A stretch of DNA of 64,000 nt from Icerya purchasi (lineage: Eukaryota > Arthropoda > Insecta > Hemiptera > Monophlebidae), in contig CM077116.1 in assembly GCA_039619475.1 (NCBI GenBank), positions 249,807,440 through 249,871,439 of the forward strand, in the 5' to 3' direction. The position numbers and the translations under genes were made by a program. The notes below the pieces were generated by a model that was not told the origin of the DNA, did not search any database, and saw nothing but the letters and a program-made list of their open reading frames with translations. Numbering within the stretch: position 1 is the first letter of the stretch; each line of letters starts with the position of its first letter. This document shows, in pieces, positions 12,901 through 23,800 of this stretch.

Positions 12901-13610
12901 TTCGGAATTCTGTAAAACTTATATATATATATATGTATATAGTGGTAGCTAAAAACCTCGATTTGTTATAAAGCGACCACAAATAAACCAATAAATAAAT
13001 AAATAAAATAACTTTGTTTTATGCTTTTAATTTCTCTATGACTCTGAAGACTTTTTTTTTTTTTTTTTCTAATTTTAACTACTAAACCTAATTACAAAAT
13101 TTAACATCCTTTCTCTCTTCTTGTTTGTTTTTTTGTTTTTTTTTGGCCTGGCTGCGAAAAGCTATTTGGCCACTGACTACTCATTATATTAATTAAATCA
13201 TTCTATTTCTCATTTTTTTAAAATTAGTCTATTTTCTTTTCTTTTTTTTTTTGATAGCATTTAAATGATTGCTTTTAATTCAGGACGCAGCAAATGTTCA
13301 ACGAAATGTAGTATCTATATAAAAATACGTTATCTTTTTCCGATAAAATTGTTAAAGTTCGCTAAAATATCTGTGATTTTTTCAATTCGTAAAGCGCAAA
13401 CAAACCATTTCCAAAGTAACCATTCTGTATAAAAATGTTGTTCTTTCTTTTGTCGTTTTTATTTAACTACTCAGATTTTAGAAATAACATATATCAACCG
13501 TATTTGTATCAATATATAAATTCGATTCCTCGCACCTCACTAGAAAAACATATTTTGGACTCCTGATGATTTTTGTTTCCTTTTTTCCTTTAGGTTGGTG
13601 GTGAAATTGT
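9958..13610. other. No gene recognised
   Basis: Contains overlapping open frames of 138-144 codons (minus 10490-10074 and plus 10572-11006). They have no recognisable domain and run across oligo-T tracts. At this base composition, frames of that length are expected by chance in a window this large. Several long T-runs lie around 10,225, 11,445-11,470 and 13,050-13,250. Confidence 0.5.
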
Positions 13611-13637
13611 TATTGTTATTGTTGTTGATATTATTAA

Positions 13638-13765
<128 letters not shown>

Positions 13766-14050
13766 TGATTATTATTGCGGAAAGTTGTGTTTTACTTTCT
13801 CTCAACTTACGTGAAAATAGTGAAGTGCATTTGTATAATTAAAAATTAAAAATTAATTATTATTGTAGCTGTTATTGAGTTTTTTCAAGTGCCGTTTTCC
13901 GTTTCGAAATATATTGGACGGCTCTAAAGTTATAACGTTTTTTCGTTGTAGCGATTGATTGCTGCGTTCAATATCGGGGTCAAATTTATCGCGGTAAGGC
14001 AGCGCTCTTTAATTTTCTACTATATCGTGTTTATACATTAGTATTGTACC

Positions 14051-14971
14051 ATGCTATCAGTGTGTGCTAAATGTTCGGCTGATCTGCCGGTTAACGGGGA
14101 ATTTCTCACGTGCCCGTGGTGCAAACGAACACTACACAATAACTGTGGCGGAGTAGCTCAGAAAACGTGGGCAAGCATGTCAGCCGCGAATAAGAGAGAG
14201 TGGCGATGTCTTTACTGTCGCGCAGAAAGAGATAAAGACAAAGACAAAAATAAAGCAAATTCAGGGTCAGGAAATGCAATAGCAGCCACGGTGTCGACTC
14301 CGATGACAGAAGACTCGGTGAAATCTATCATGTGCGAGTTACGCGAGATGAAGGAGCAGTTAACCAGCCGACTAAACGAACTGCAATCGTCATTCGACTC
14401 TCGTCTAAATGAGATGATGGACATAATAACTGCTAGCAAGGTAGAGAACGAAGCTTTGCCTAAAGAGAACGCCGATCTGGCGGATCGCGTAAATAAATTA
14501 GAACAGTACACGCGGGCTAATAATGTTATAATCAGCGGCGTACCAGTGTCGACAAATGAAGATGTCGATAGTATTGTATCGAAAGTTGGCGCCGCGACAG
14601 GTGTTCAGATAAACAAGACAGACATCGACTGCTGCCATAGACTGCCCAAGTCGAAGCAGCAAACAGTTCCGAGCATCATAGTAAGATTCTGTCGCAGAAC
14701 GCTCAGAAACGACCTAGTTAAAAACGGCCGATCAAAACGAATTACTCTGAAGGAAATTGGTCATGCTGGCTCATCTAACATTTACATTAATGACCACCTC
14801 ACGGCAATTAATGCGCGACTTTTCTCTGCTGCGCGCGCTTTAAAAAACGTAGGCTGGCGTTTTATTTGGACAAAAGAAGGAAAAATTTTCGCCGGAAAAG
14901 CTGAGGACACACCGTTCATCAGAATAACATCAAACGAACAAGTTGCTGGCCTGATGGAATCAAAAAACTGA
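14051..14971 (+). CDS. LINE ORF1 protein: PHD finger, coiled coil, RRM-like
   Basis: A 306-residue intact frame beginning at an ATG. Residues 5-56 form a Cys4-His-Cys3 PHD-type zinc finger (C5, C8, C21, C24, H29, C32, C53, C56). Residues about 60-75 are rich in Lys and Asp. Residues about 95-155 form a heptad-like coiled coil ending in RVNKLEQYTRANNVIISG, the characteristic lead-in to the RRM-like domain of L1/CR1 ORF1 proteins. That domain runs to about residue 240, followed by a C-terminal domain. In this family the protein trimerises through the coiled coil, binds the element's RNA and acts as a nucleic-acid chaperone in the ribonucleoprotein. ORF2 follows after an unusually long, repeated spacer. 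No stops or frameshifts were seen, so this ORF may still be translatable. Confidence 0.85.
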   Translation: MLSVCAKCSADLPVNGEFLTCPWCKRTLHNNCGGVAQKTWASMSAANKREWRCLYCRAERDKDKDKNKANSGSGNAIAATVSTPMTEDSVKSIMCELREMKEQLTSRLNELQSSFDSRLNEMMDIITASKVENEALPKENADLADRVNKLEQYTRANNVIISGVPVSTNEDVDSIVSKVGAATGVQINKTDIDCCHRLPKSKQQTVPSIIVRFCRRTLRNDLVKNGRSKRITLKEIGHAGSSNIYINDHLTAINARLFSAARALKNVGWRFIWTKEGKIFAGKAEDTPFIRITSNEQVAGLMESKN

Positions 14972-15029
14972 TTATTAGTTTACCGCACGGTAGATTTTAT
15001 AACTTGAAAAATATGTATAAAATTATAAT

Positions 15030-15700
15030 TGCATGCATTTCTTCCGGTTCTTTCGGATACATAATTACTATGGGTGTTACGCTTGCCTCTCATACTTTAC
15101 TATTTTTTTCGATATCGCTAACGCATGTGTGGAGAAAAAATTTTCTTCTTATTTCTTTTTTATATAATATCTCTTTTCCATTACTACTAATTACTAGTAT
15201 TACTAATACCACATTTCTAGACTACCATCGTATATTGGATTTTATTCCTATTTTTAAAACTTTATTAACGTATAATTCTTCGGGTCCTTTAGATTCCATT
15301 TTGGGTATGTTGCACTTGGTTGTCATTCTTATCGTAAACAGCTCATCTTTTCTGTCGTCATTTCTAATGCACGTGTGAGACTATATGTTACCTAATTTTA
15401 TTTTAAATGAAATTCTATTGTTTAATATTGGTGGTTCTTGTTTACTTTCTAACTACCATCGTACAATGAATTTTATTTCTATTTTCATTTTGGAAATTTT
15501 AGTTACGTATAATTCTTCGGGTCCTTTAGATTCCGTTTTGGGTATGTTGCACTTGGTTGACATTCTTGTCTTAAATATTTCATTTTTTCTATCGTTATTA
15601 TTAATGCACGTGTGGGACTATATGTTACCTAATTTTACCTTAAATGAAATTTCATTATTTAATAATGGTGGTTCTTGTTTTGTCCGTGGGTTTCAAGTTA
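15030..15700 (+). repeat. Tandem repeat of about 235 bp in the LINE inter-ORF spacer
   Basis: Two clear units share the order: a CTACCATCGTA block (near 15,220 and 15,452), a TATAATTCTTCGGGTCC block (15,271 and 15,508), a GGGTATGTTGCACTTGG block and a TGCACGTGTG(A/G)GACTATATG block. The period is about 232-237 bases. A third, more diverged partial unit lies upstream from about 15,065, where an ACGCATGTGTGG block matches the TGCACGTGTG block. Both clear units are open in the same plus-strand sense and would encode hydrophobic repeats (LDSxLGMLHLV core), in frames of 124 and 134 codons at 15,004-15,378 and 15,385-15,789. Whether these are translated is unknown; they have no ATG-led family resemblance I recognise. 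Confidence 0.8.
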
Positions 15701-15769
15701 CTAATTTTATAATAGCACGTAATTATTATCAAATCCGCTTAAATACAATATTATTCATAGTACCTTTTA

Positions 15770-18745
15770 ATGATGTATTCAGAAATTAAATTATTCACAC
15801 TTAATATTAATAGTGTCCGCCCAAAATTTGATGAATTTTTAATTTTTTTATCTAATTGTGACACGCAGTACGACATAATAATTCTCACAGAAACCTGGTT
15901 ATACGAAGGGGAATTAAATAATTATTGTATTCCAGATTATACATCCATAGGACAATGCAGAAGTAATAAAAGATCAGGCGGTGTTATAATGTACATTAAA
16001 AATAGCATCTTATTCCAAAAAATTGACATTTCCATTCTCTCCGCCAATATAGTCGGAGCGAAAATATTTTTCGAAGACAATATTCACGTAACTATTTTCG
16101 GTATCTATCGTTTCTGTAATCATAATCAGGATGATTTTTTATCTGATTTACAGAGCGTAATAAATTTATCCTCATCAACCTCAATCTTATCGGGTGATAT
16201 TAACATAAATCTCTTGGATAACGTTAAATCTTCCGATTATTTGAATTTACTATACTCCTGGGGTTTCACTAGCGTTGTTAATACACCGACTTTTATGAAA
16301 GAACGTTCCGGCTATTCATCGTGTTTAGATCATCTTTTTGTTAGAGATTTTAATGATATCCTGTTTAAATCAAATTTAACACACAAAATTCTCAAAATAA
16401 ATTTTTCCGATCATTGCGCTATAGACGCATCAATTAAATTTTATTCCAACCATAAGACAATTAAACCCAACTGTGTTTATCGTTTCGATAAAATTAAGTT
16501 CAAACAATATCTTGCGACTATCGACTGTGAAAAAATATATAGTTCGCAATTAACAATTGACGAGAAATTTGAAGAGTTTATAACTATAATAAAAAACGGT
16601 GTAGAACAGTCTAAATGTATATTGCAGACTAGAAAAATCCATAAAAGGTCACCCTGGATTACAGATGAGTTAGCTAAGCTTTCTCTCGAAAAAAATCGAG
16701 TATACAAACTGACTAAGCGTTATCCTACTGATGCTTGTTTACAATTGCAGTTTAAAGAAACCTCCAGAATGTTGCAAAGATTATTGAGGAAAGCAAAAGT
16801 GAATTATTATACCAAATTACTAACGAGCTGCGAGAATAATCAAAAAAAGTATTGGGCGGTTATTAAAAAAACCCTAGGAAACAATTCACGAGCATTACGT
16901 AACATATCAATTAATGGCCTTCAAATGAATGTGTGCGGTAACGAAAAACTGATTGCTGATTACTTCAATAATTATTACAGCAATGTAGTTAACAATATGA
17001 TTGATAACGCGGATACTTCCAATTACACACCAGCGAATGAAAACATAGCCCTTCTCTCCTTTGGGTTTATTGATTTTTCTTTGGATGAAGTTAGGCTTGG
17101 AATAATGTCAATGCCTAATAAGTCCTCTTTCGGATATGATGGAATCTCGATTTCGTTAATAAAAGATAATTTACACTTTTACGTAAAACATTTAACCTAT
17201 TTATTTAATACATCCGTACAAGTTGGGAAATTTCCAGCAGTCTTAAAATTTGGTATAATTACGCCCGTTTTTAAAAGTGGCAACTGTACTAATATTTCCA
17301 ATTATAGGCCAATATGTATTCTTTCCACCATATCTAAAATATTTGAAAAATGTATTAAGCGTAGATTGTTAAATTATTTGTTAAATATTAATTTTTTCAG
17401 TAAAAATCAGTATGGTTTCCTTCCTCAACTTTGCATTGATGACGCGCTTTTCGATCACATTTCACTCGTTGCATCCAATCTAGAAATGGGCGTTTCGGTT
17501 GCAGCAGTATATCTAGATTTAAAAAAAGCGTTTGACGTAGTTAACCATAACATTTTGTTGTGTAAATTGTACAACTGCGGCTTTCGGGGTATTATCCATG
17601 AGTGGCTTAAATCATACTTAACGGATAGATTGTATTGCACTAAAATTTTTTTTTTTTTACTACTTCTGCCGATTCGTGCCTAGCCTATTTGGCTATCTGC
17701 GAATGGACTCAATGTATTCAGTTGAGTGGAGAATACATCCATTGATGTATTCAGCCCATCACTTATACTAGATCACGGATCCTAGTTCTTTCCAGTCTGC
17801 TTGTTATTGCATTGTCCGGAAGGGCAGCTAATTAACAACATAAAAAGTGACTATGTAAAACAATTTCACGGAGTACCTCAAGGAAGTATACTGGGACCCC
17901 TCCTGTTTCTAGTTTATATTAATGACTTGTGTAATTTGAATGTACATGGGAAAATATTTTGTTACGCAGATGACACTGTGCTTATGGTAAACTCCCGCCA
18001 ACAAGCTACTCTCCAGAATCTTTTACAAGATGACTTGCACAAAATCAAAAACTGGTTACGCCTTAATAAACTGTTTATTAATCTGAGTAAAACTAATTAT
18101 ATTATTTATAGCCACATACCGCAATTTAAATGGAATGATTTCAAAATTTTCTGGGAAAATGACGTTCCGGTGGATAGAGTCCATGATGTAAAATATTTAG
18201 GTGTTCAATTAGACTGTAAATTGTACTGGGATAAACATCCAACTTACCTTGCATCGAAAATTAGAAAATTAAATTATATATTTTATTATCTGAGCAAATT
18301 TTTTAATACCATACACCTCCGTAAACTATATACGGCCCTATACCAACCGGTGCTGAGTTATGGAATCATGCACTGGGGCAAAGCTGCAGACTACCATTTG
18401 AAACATCTGACACAACTACAGAAAAATGTTATAAGGTTATTTGATAGAAGTCAAGACACAGTTGTAGACTATAATATTATACATCTTTCAAAACTTTACG
18501 AACTGCAGCTCCTTATGTTTGTCCTTAAGAATAGAAAAAAATTTAACATCTCCGTTACACAGGGTATTACAAGATCAGCGGGGGAAGAATTAGCAGCACT
18601 ACCAAATATTAACAAATACCATATCCGGAATCAGTCAATATATATGAGTCCCAAACTTTTTAATTCTTTACCCTCATCCTTAAAAATAGACTTAAAAAAC
18701 TACAAAAAACGCCGTAAAATTCTTGTATCCTACCTATCATCATAA
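15770..18745 (+). pseudogene. LINE ORF2: endonuclease and reverse transcriptase, interrupted
   Basis: Starts at ATG ATG (15,770), where the first long frame opens. Endonuclease motifs are all present: TLNINSVR near residue 10, LTETWL with E41, GDININ with D143, SCLDHLFV with D187, and SDH at residues 213-215. The reverse transcriptase follows with ITPVFKSG, SNYRPICILSTISKIFEK, then YLDLKKAFDVVNH (motif A). After a ~160 bp insertion at 17,641-17,800, reading resumes with GVPQGSILGPLLFLVYIND (motif B), YADD at 17,963-17,974 (motif C) and YLGVQLDCKLYW (thumb). It runs to a stop at 18,745. No RNase H follows, as expected for CR1-type elements. The protein would nick target DNA and prime reverse transcription of the LINE RNA. 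The frame is otherwise clean: the insertion puts a stop at about 17,683 and is the only clear disabling lesion. Confidence 0.85.
17641..17800 (-). mobile_element. Short retroposed insert with poly(A) tail, in LINE ORF2
   Basis: About 160 bases split ORF2 between its motif A and motif B regions. The insert begins on the plus strand with a T13 run (17,646-17,658), so on the minus strand it is a sequence ending in poly(A). An imperfect flanking duplication is visible: ttgtattgcac at 17,630-17,640 and ttgttattgcat at 17,801-17,812. Poly(A) plus duplication points to LINE-mediated retroposition in trans. The body is not recognised; it contains an internal inverted pair around gtattctcc/ggagaatac near 17,730. 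It has no tRNA-like A or B box, so it could be a truncated SINE, a LINE 3' end or a small-transcript retrocopy. Confidence 0.65.
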
Positions 18746-18989
18746 CTATAACTATAACAAGATAAGGAAACATAAAGAAAGAAGAGAGAGAAGAGTAATA
18801 AAAAAAAAAAAAAAGGTTCATCAAATTTTAATTCGTTTTATATTTGTATAAGTTATTGTATTAAATAAATTAATAGTACGCATTCGGCATTTTTTTTTTT
18901 TTTTGCAGCTTGAAGAAAGTTTTAATGTTTTTTTTTTTTATTTTAATACCCATCGCTCGCGCAAATATGTGCATAGATGGACTATTGTA

Positions 18990-19063
18990 GTAATAATAAT
19001 AATAAACGTATTTTTGATTTTTGATTTTGATTATTATTATTATTGTTATTGTTATTATTTATT
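18990..19063 (+). repeat. LINE 3' terminal short repeats
   Basis: After two long T-runs and an AATAAATTAATAG stretch, the element ends in TAATAATAATAATAAACG, then ATTTTTG/ATTTTTG/ATTTTG units, then ATT and GTT trinucleotides. Short-repeat 3' ends in place of a plain poly(A) tail are common in CR1-superfamily LINEs and are used for template recognition. Confidence 0.65.
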
Positions 19064-20100
19064 AAAAATAATGGAAAACAGTATCTTATCTTAGTATCAT
19101 TTTTTATTCTAAATTCTAATAGTTCTCCGGATTGTTTGTAAATAATCACAATACGGAACAAATCAGTTATGTCAGTGTGGACAGTAGAAGATTAAATTTA
19201 TCGTATCTGGATCCAAATATAAATTATAAATTATTAAATTCATAAATAATAGATTTCTTTCTAACAATAAGTATCGGGATGCGGTTTATTTCTTTAAATT
19301 TAAGTATAATAAATATTAAATTTTAATTAATAATAAAATAAATTTTATCGTTATAAACCTAAATTGATAATTTAATTTAATATACATTAATACAGATGTT
19401 ATTCATATTAATTATTTCGACTGTAATCAATACATTGCCTTAAGCAAAACTGTTTCATTCTAATATTAAAAGTAGTTCATTATATTCATTACAAATTGGT
19501 TAAAAATAATAACGCAGATTTTTATTACTAACACCAATATTATTTTAAATAAATAATTCACTCGTATTAAAGTTCACTAAATATCACTCACCACACATGC
19601 TTATTATAACTTTATGATTATAAATATTACTTTTATCACTTAACATTAGATTAGTTTTATATTACATTTATCTCATACTATCATCACTGAAAGAGTATAC
19701 GAGTCACAGGGGATGGGGTATATGTGTGATATTTTTAAAGTAATTTTAATTAAACAATAGTTCTGTTGTAAATATGGGTTAAAATATTATGTACGCAAAA
19801 TTATATATTACTAAGATTTTGATATATGCACTCATATACATAATCTTTAGCCCATATATGCTAGCATGTATCCCCTAGAAAATTATTCCAGTCTTTCTAT
19901 TACTATTTATATACTTATTGTTTGCTAGTTATTAATACTATATATATCGTGTTATTATTCACTCTTCTATGTTAATTGTACAGGTGAGCATTAAATTTAT
20001 TTCTACTGAACTAATCTAACGTTTTGTATTACTATGTGTGTGTAAGTGAGTGTACATTCATAGGTGAATGTGTATGCACCTATGTGAGTGTGTGTGCAAA
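19064..20100. other. Very AT-rich spacer, no gene
   Basis: Highly AT-rich with no frame of note. From 20,030 to 20,100 there is imperfect GTGTGTGA/TGAATGTG repetition into which the next element is inserted. Confidence 0.55.
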
Positions 20101-20452
20101 GGAGCACTCAGGATTTTTTTTTGGTCGGGGCTAGAATTTAGGCGATGAGTTGGGGGGTGGTAACTCGGTATCTCGACTAAGTACCTATCTATTTCCATGG
20201 TTTGTAAATTAAAATTTAAAAAAATACAAAATTAACAAATATTATTATTAAAAAAATTACAAAACTGACGAATTTTATTTTTAAAAAAATTACCTAAAAG
20301 TATATAACATTATACTTTTAATATAAGTAAGAAGTAAATATGTATGTTTCAAAAAAAAAATGAAGTAAAACGAAACATTACAAAACGAAATTAAGATTTC
20401 GAAGATTTTTTTGGGGGAAGCAATGGCCCCGTGGCACCCCCTTGAGTGCGCC
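20101..20452. mobile_element. Non-autonomous DNA transposon with short inverted ends
   Basis: The left end ggagcactcagg and the right end ccttgagtgcgcc (at about 20,440-20,452) are inverted copies of a roughly 12 bp sequence. GC-rich subterminal blocks (ggtcggggc on the left; ggggaagcaatggcccc on the right) flank an A/T-rich core of 250 bases. The 352 bp unit has no coding capacity. Both flanks are GT-rich, which hides any target-site duplication. A hAT-like or related MITE is the best guess, from the CACTCAAGGGGG-type end I associate with widespread animal DNA elements; the superfamily is not proven. Confidence 0.5.
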
Positions 20453-20710
20453 AATGTGTGTGTGTACATATGAGAGTATATATCCACATGTGTAGACACG
20501 TAGTCTATATAAATATGAATGTACGTGTGTGTTTATGTTTTAGTGGATGTTCACAAATACATATATTTTCCGTTCGTACAGATTGTAAGCACTGGCTAGT
20601 TCCTCATTAAACTGGCCTATGTACTGTAATGTACCCTGCTGCTCATGTATTTTGCATATAAGCAGGAGTTAAATAAAATTCTATTTTATGTATTATATTT
20701 TATAATTTTG

Positions 20711-21049
20711 TCATTTATGTCTAAATAAAATTAGATTTGATTTATTATTATTATTATTATTGCTATTATGATTGTTATTATTATTACTACTACTACTACT
20801 ACTGATACTAAAGTTTTCGACTGCTTTAATCGCACAGATGTTATTATTATTATTATTAGTGAGGTTGGGCAAATCAGGTTGTGAAAGCCGAATATCTTTG
20901 TTTGGAAGAATCGAGAACGGCGAGAAGGGGCTGGATGGCTTACGCTTTCCGGCAGCGACAACCTCCATTAGATTCAGCAACATGTTCGGTTTGGTGGTTT
21001 TTGAATCTTTGGAGGAGGTCTCTGGACGGCTCCCACTAGACGAGCTCAT
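20711..21049 (-). CDS. Possible coding exon, Ser-rich then Asn-rich protein
   Basis: A 112-codon ATG frame on the minus strand. The first ~65 residues are not low-complexity in DNA terms: a Ser-rich start (SSSSGSRP), a segment with LLNLMEVVAAGKRKPSS, and a PFSPFSILPNKDIRLSQ segment. Codon third positions are mixed, unlike the AT-rich surroundings. The remainder is poly-Asn and poly-Ser encoded by AAT/AGT microsatellite. Homopolymer tracts of this kind are common in insect transcription-factor and developmental proteins, but I do not recognise the protein. A GTAAG at about residue 35 (AAAGC/GTAAGC) could be a donor site, which would make only the first ~100 bases exonic. It could equally be a chance frame. 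Confidence 0.35.
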   Translation of the reverse strand: MSSSSGSRPETSSKDSKTTKPNMLLNLMEVVAAGKRKPSSPFSPFSILPNKDIRLSQPDLPNLTNNNNNNICAIKAVENFSISSSSSSNNNNNHNSNNNNNNKSNLILFRHK

Positions 21050-21518
21050 CAGTCAAGAAAATCGAAATGTAATATAAGTGAAATGTAAATGAAAAAGAAA
21101 ATAAACAAAACTAAAAAGAAGAAGAAAAAAAAATATATCAGTAAAGAAATAGAGTAAGAATAGAAATAAAAAAACAAAAATTAAAAAAAACAAAAATAAA
21201 AATAATGATAAAAAAATAAAAACAAAATAAAACTACAGCTGCTCACAACTAGCTAATAATATTTAATGAGATGAAGAAACGTTCGAATAATAAATCGGAA
21301 TAATCTCATCAGTAAAATCTTGTTCTTCTTTAATACTTACAGAAGACTAAATTTCAGTTGACAGTCATTCTTACAAAATATATACACATATATTTCAAAA
21401 CATAAAATAAAACCTTACTTTGAACTATTTTTTATATTATTTTTTGTGTGTACAATTATAACAAAAAAAAAAGTTATGTATGTTATTCTTATTTATCCGT
21501 GGAAGAATGCCATTGTCA

Positions 21519-21550
<32 letters not shown>

Positions 21551-21822
21551 ACGCAGAGCTGAGGGTAATAAAAAACTCGATTACATTTTTACATTATTTT
21601 AAAATTTTGTATTACGATTTTTTCATTATATGTTTAATGAAATTTGTCTTTCTTTCTTTTTTTTAGTCGCTATTGAATATTTTTTTGATCAGCATACAAT
21701 CAATAAAAACTTATAAAAAAGTATTACAGGAGAACTGGCATTTTGTGGTCCAGACTTAGTGAGCTCCAAAGGACTAAGTCATATATATATATATATATAT
21801 ATAAATATATATGTGCGTGTAT
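21050..21822. other. AT-rich spacer with (TA)n microsatellites
   Basis: Poly-A-rich DNA, with TA dinucleotide runs at about 21,519-21,546 and 21,782-21,803. The second abuts the next element. No gene seen. Confidence 0.6.
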
Positions 21823-22126
21823 CAGTGATGAATCCAGATTTAAGCCCGCCGCATACTGAACCCAGCCTACGTCCATGCGTGGGTCGCCTGTGCGAAGAAC
21901 ACAGTGTTCGTGGGAGTGTGGATCATGTGGGTTGGTTTAAACTTTTTAGTTGTTACAAATTTTAATTTTTTCTTTGTGTTTCACATGCTTTATATAATAC
22001 AAAAACGCGGCCGCGGGCTGCGTTTAATATGCGATTGTTTCAAAGAACGCCGGCGTGGGCCATGTACATGCTTTGCATGTGTTGTAAGTGGGCTGGGTTC
22101 AACATGCAGTGGGCTTCATTTCCCTG
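21823..22126. mobile_element. Non-autonomous hAT-like element with inverted ends
   Basis: The left side (CAGTGATGAA then AAGCCCGCCGCATACTGAACCCAGCC within about 21,823-21,868, quoted in part) is matched in inverted orientation by the right side. The right side has GGCTGGGTTCAACATGCAGTGGGCTT at about 22,091-22,116 followed by ccctg. Ends beginning CAG and inner matched blocks such as tgcgtgggtcgcc versus ggcgtgggcca suggest a hAT-type MITE of about 304 bp. Candidate 8 bp flanks do not match, so the boundaries are approximate. It has no coding capacity; a GCGGCCGC site lies in its middle at about 22,007. Confidence 0.5.
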
Positions 22127-23800
22127 TACTTCGCGAAAAAAGAAAAATGTTAACATGGAATTAACTCGGCATACAATCGCACGCACTACTACATAGACAA
22201 ATACAAATTAAGAAACTACTTATTTTTTTCTTTAATTTAAAAAAATAAAAAATAAAATTTATGTGAAAAAAAATTAACATTTAAATTCCAATAAGGGAAA
22301 TAATTTATGCGAACAAGAGAAATAAATAACACTAAACGAATTTAAAATGAAGTAAGTAAATAAATAACAAGGATCATTTAATTTAAGAACTATGAAGAGT
22401 GCAATATATACAGTGCTAAAAAAAAAATGGAAATATATTATTTAATGAAAAATTAAAACCACGTTAAGAATCTATTTAAAAGTGAATACATCTGCTCAGA
22501 TTAATCGACTTGCCTAGATTGTCGATCTAATAATCGCTGCCGTTTATCACTTTTCGTTTGTCAAGTGCATAGATTTTCGTTAAGCGTATTTATAAATTAG
22601 GCGAGCGAGCGTCGTTAGTAATAGACTAGCGGTAGCGTAGTTACAGTTTCACAACAGAAACCTGATTCTCATAATACGCTTCGATTTGTTCGCCTGTGTC
22701 GCTGTCGTATGTGTTTTTATGCTTCTCAGTGCGCTGTTAGCGACTTCGCTAATATTGGAGTAGGCGTAGCGCTTGCTGAACCCACAGGAAGCGTACAGAT
22801 CGTAATTCAGCTATTAATCGACATTGTTGGAGCAATTAGCATCCTAAAGATTAAGAATTTTTCTTCGCATCAGCTTCTGAAATTTACGATAGCAAACTCC
22901 AAATTGTCTCTTTAGTCAACTTAATTTCTACTGTTAGAGAAGTGCGGGTAGATTTGGTTCCTTTATAATTTGCTTTGGTACATTGACGCATGACTGGAAG
23001 TACTGGAGGATTCACCACTTATACATAGTCTTACTTCATTTTCTTATGGCTCACTATTTTACAGCAATTAACGTAAATCGTTTCTGTAGGCGCGAATAAA
23101 AATAAAACTTATACAGACGCCGCTGCTAAATAATTAACACGTGAGTTATTTGTTATAATGCAAGGCTCAAAGCGAGCCGAAAGTTACACACAGCAGAACC
23201 AGCTTTAATCGTCTAGAATTTCTATATAGACTACATCCAAGATGTAAATTAAAATTCCTACCGTAAATAACTGTAAACCTTAGTGAAGGAAAAATAGTTT
23301 GCAATACTTGTATGATAACGAAAAATATACATTCTGCCAAAGCTTAAACTCCTCACTACATTCTTTGACAAGTTTAGTAATTACCGTGAAAAACTATAAC
23401 TCGAACCCCGTCTTGGAGACGTTAGTTCCTCCATGGTACATAAAAAAAATGAAATTTCAACTATGCCATCCTTAATAAAAAAAAATTAATCTGCAATTTG
23501 CTTTAGCAGTTTCAATTAAAACTGTTTTTTTTTTTCTTCATAATACCCCGACACTGGTGTTCTTTAGACTTCACTATGGAAATATGAAGCCGCCCCAGAT
23601 AATAGTTCTTTTATAACACTTCTGAATAGTAAATTTTCTTTTATTTTTTTTGAGAGGACGGGGCACGTCGACTAAGAAACAATACCGTAACACAAGTAAA
23701 ATTTTTGGAAATTTCAATGTGCGGCAACGGGAGTAGATTTATATTATCAATCCAAAGCCTATGGGTGGTACGGGTGTGTTGCTACGAGGGGTTTGGTTTT
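22127..23800. other. No gene recognised
   Basis: An A-rich first part (22,190-22,450), then mixed DNA with a somewhat GC-richer block around 22,540-22,830. Only short frames without recognisable domains. Confidence 0.5.

Larger units (their letters stand above)
13780..19063 (+). mobile_element. CR1-like non-LTR retrotransposon (LINE), near full length
   Basis: A two-ORF LINE: 5' leader (about 13,780-14,050), ORF1 (14,051-14,971), an inter-ORF spacer made of tandem repeats, ORF2 (15,770-18,745, interrupted), and an A/T-rich 3' UTR ending in short repeats related to ATTTTTG and ATT near 19,005-19,063. ORF1 with a PHD finger plus RRM-like domain, ORF2 with an apurinic-type endonuclease and no RNase H, and a short-repeat 3' end are the usual layout of the CR1 superfamily (Daphne/Crack/L2-like). 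The 5' boundary is inferred, since no target-site duplication could be fixed. Long frames with few lesions suggest a fairly recent insertion. Confidence 0.8.
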
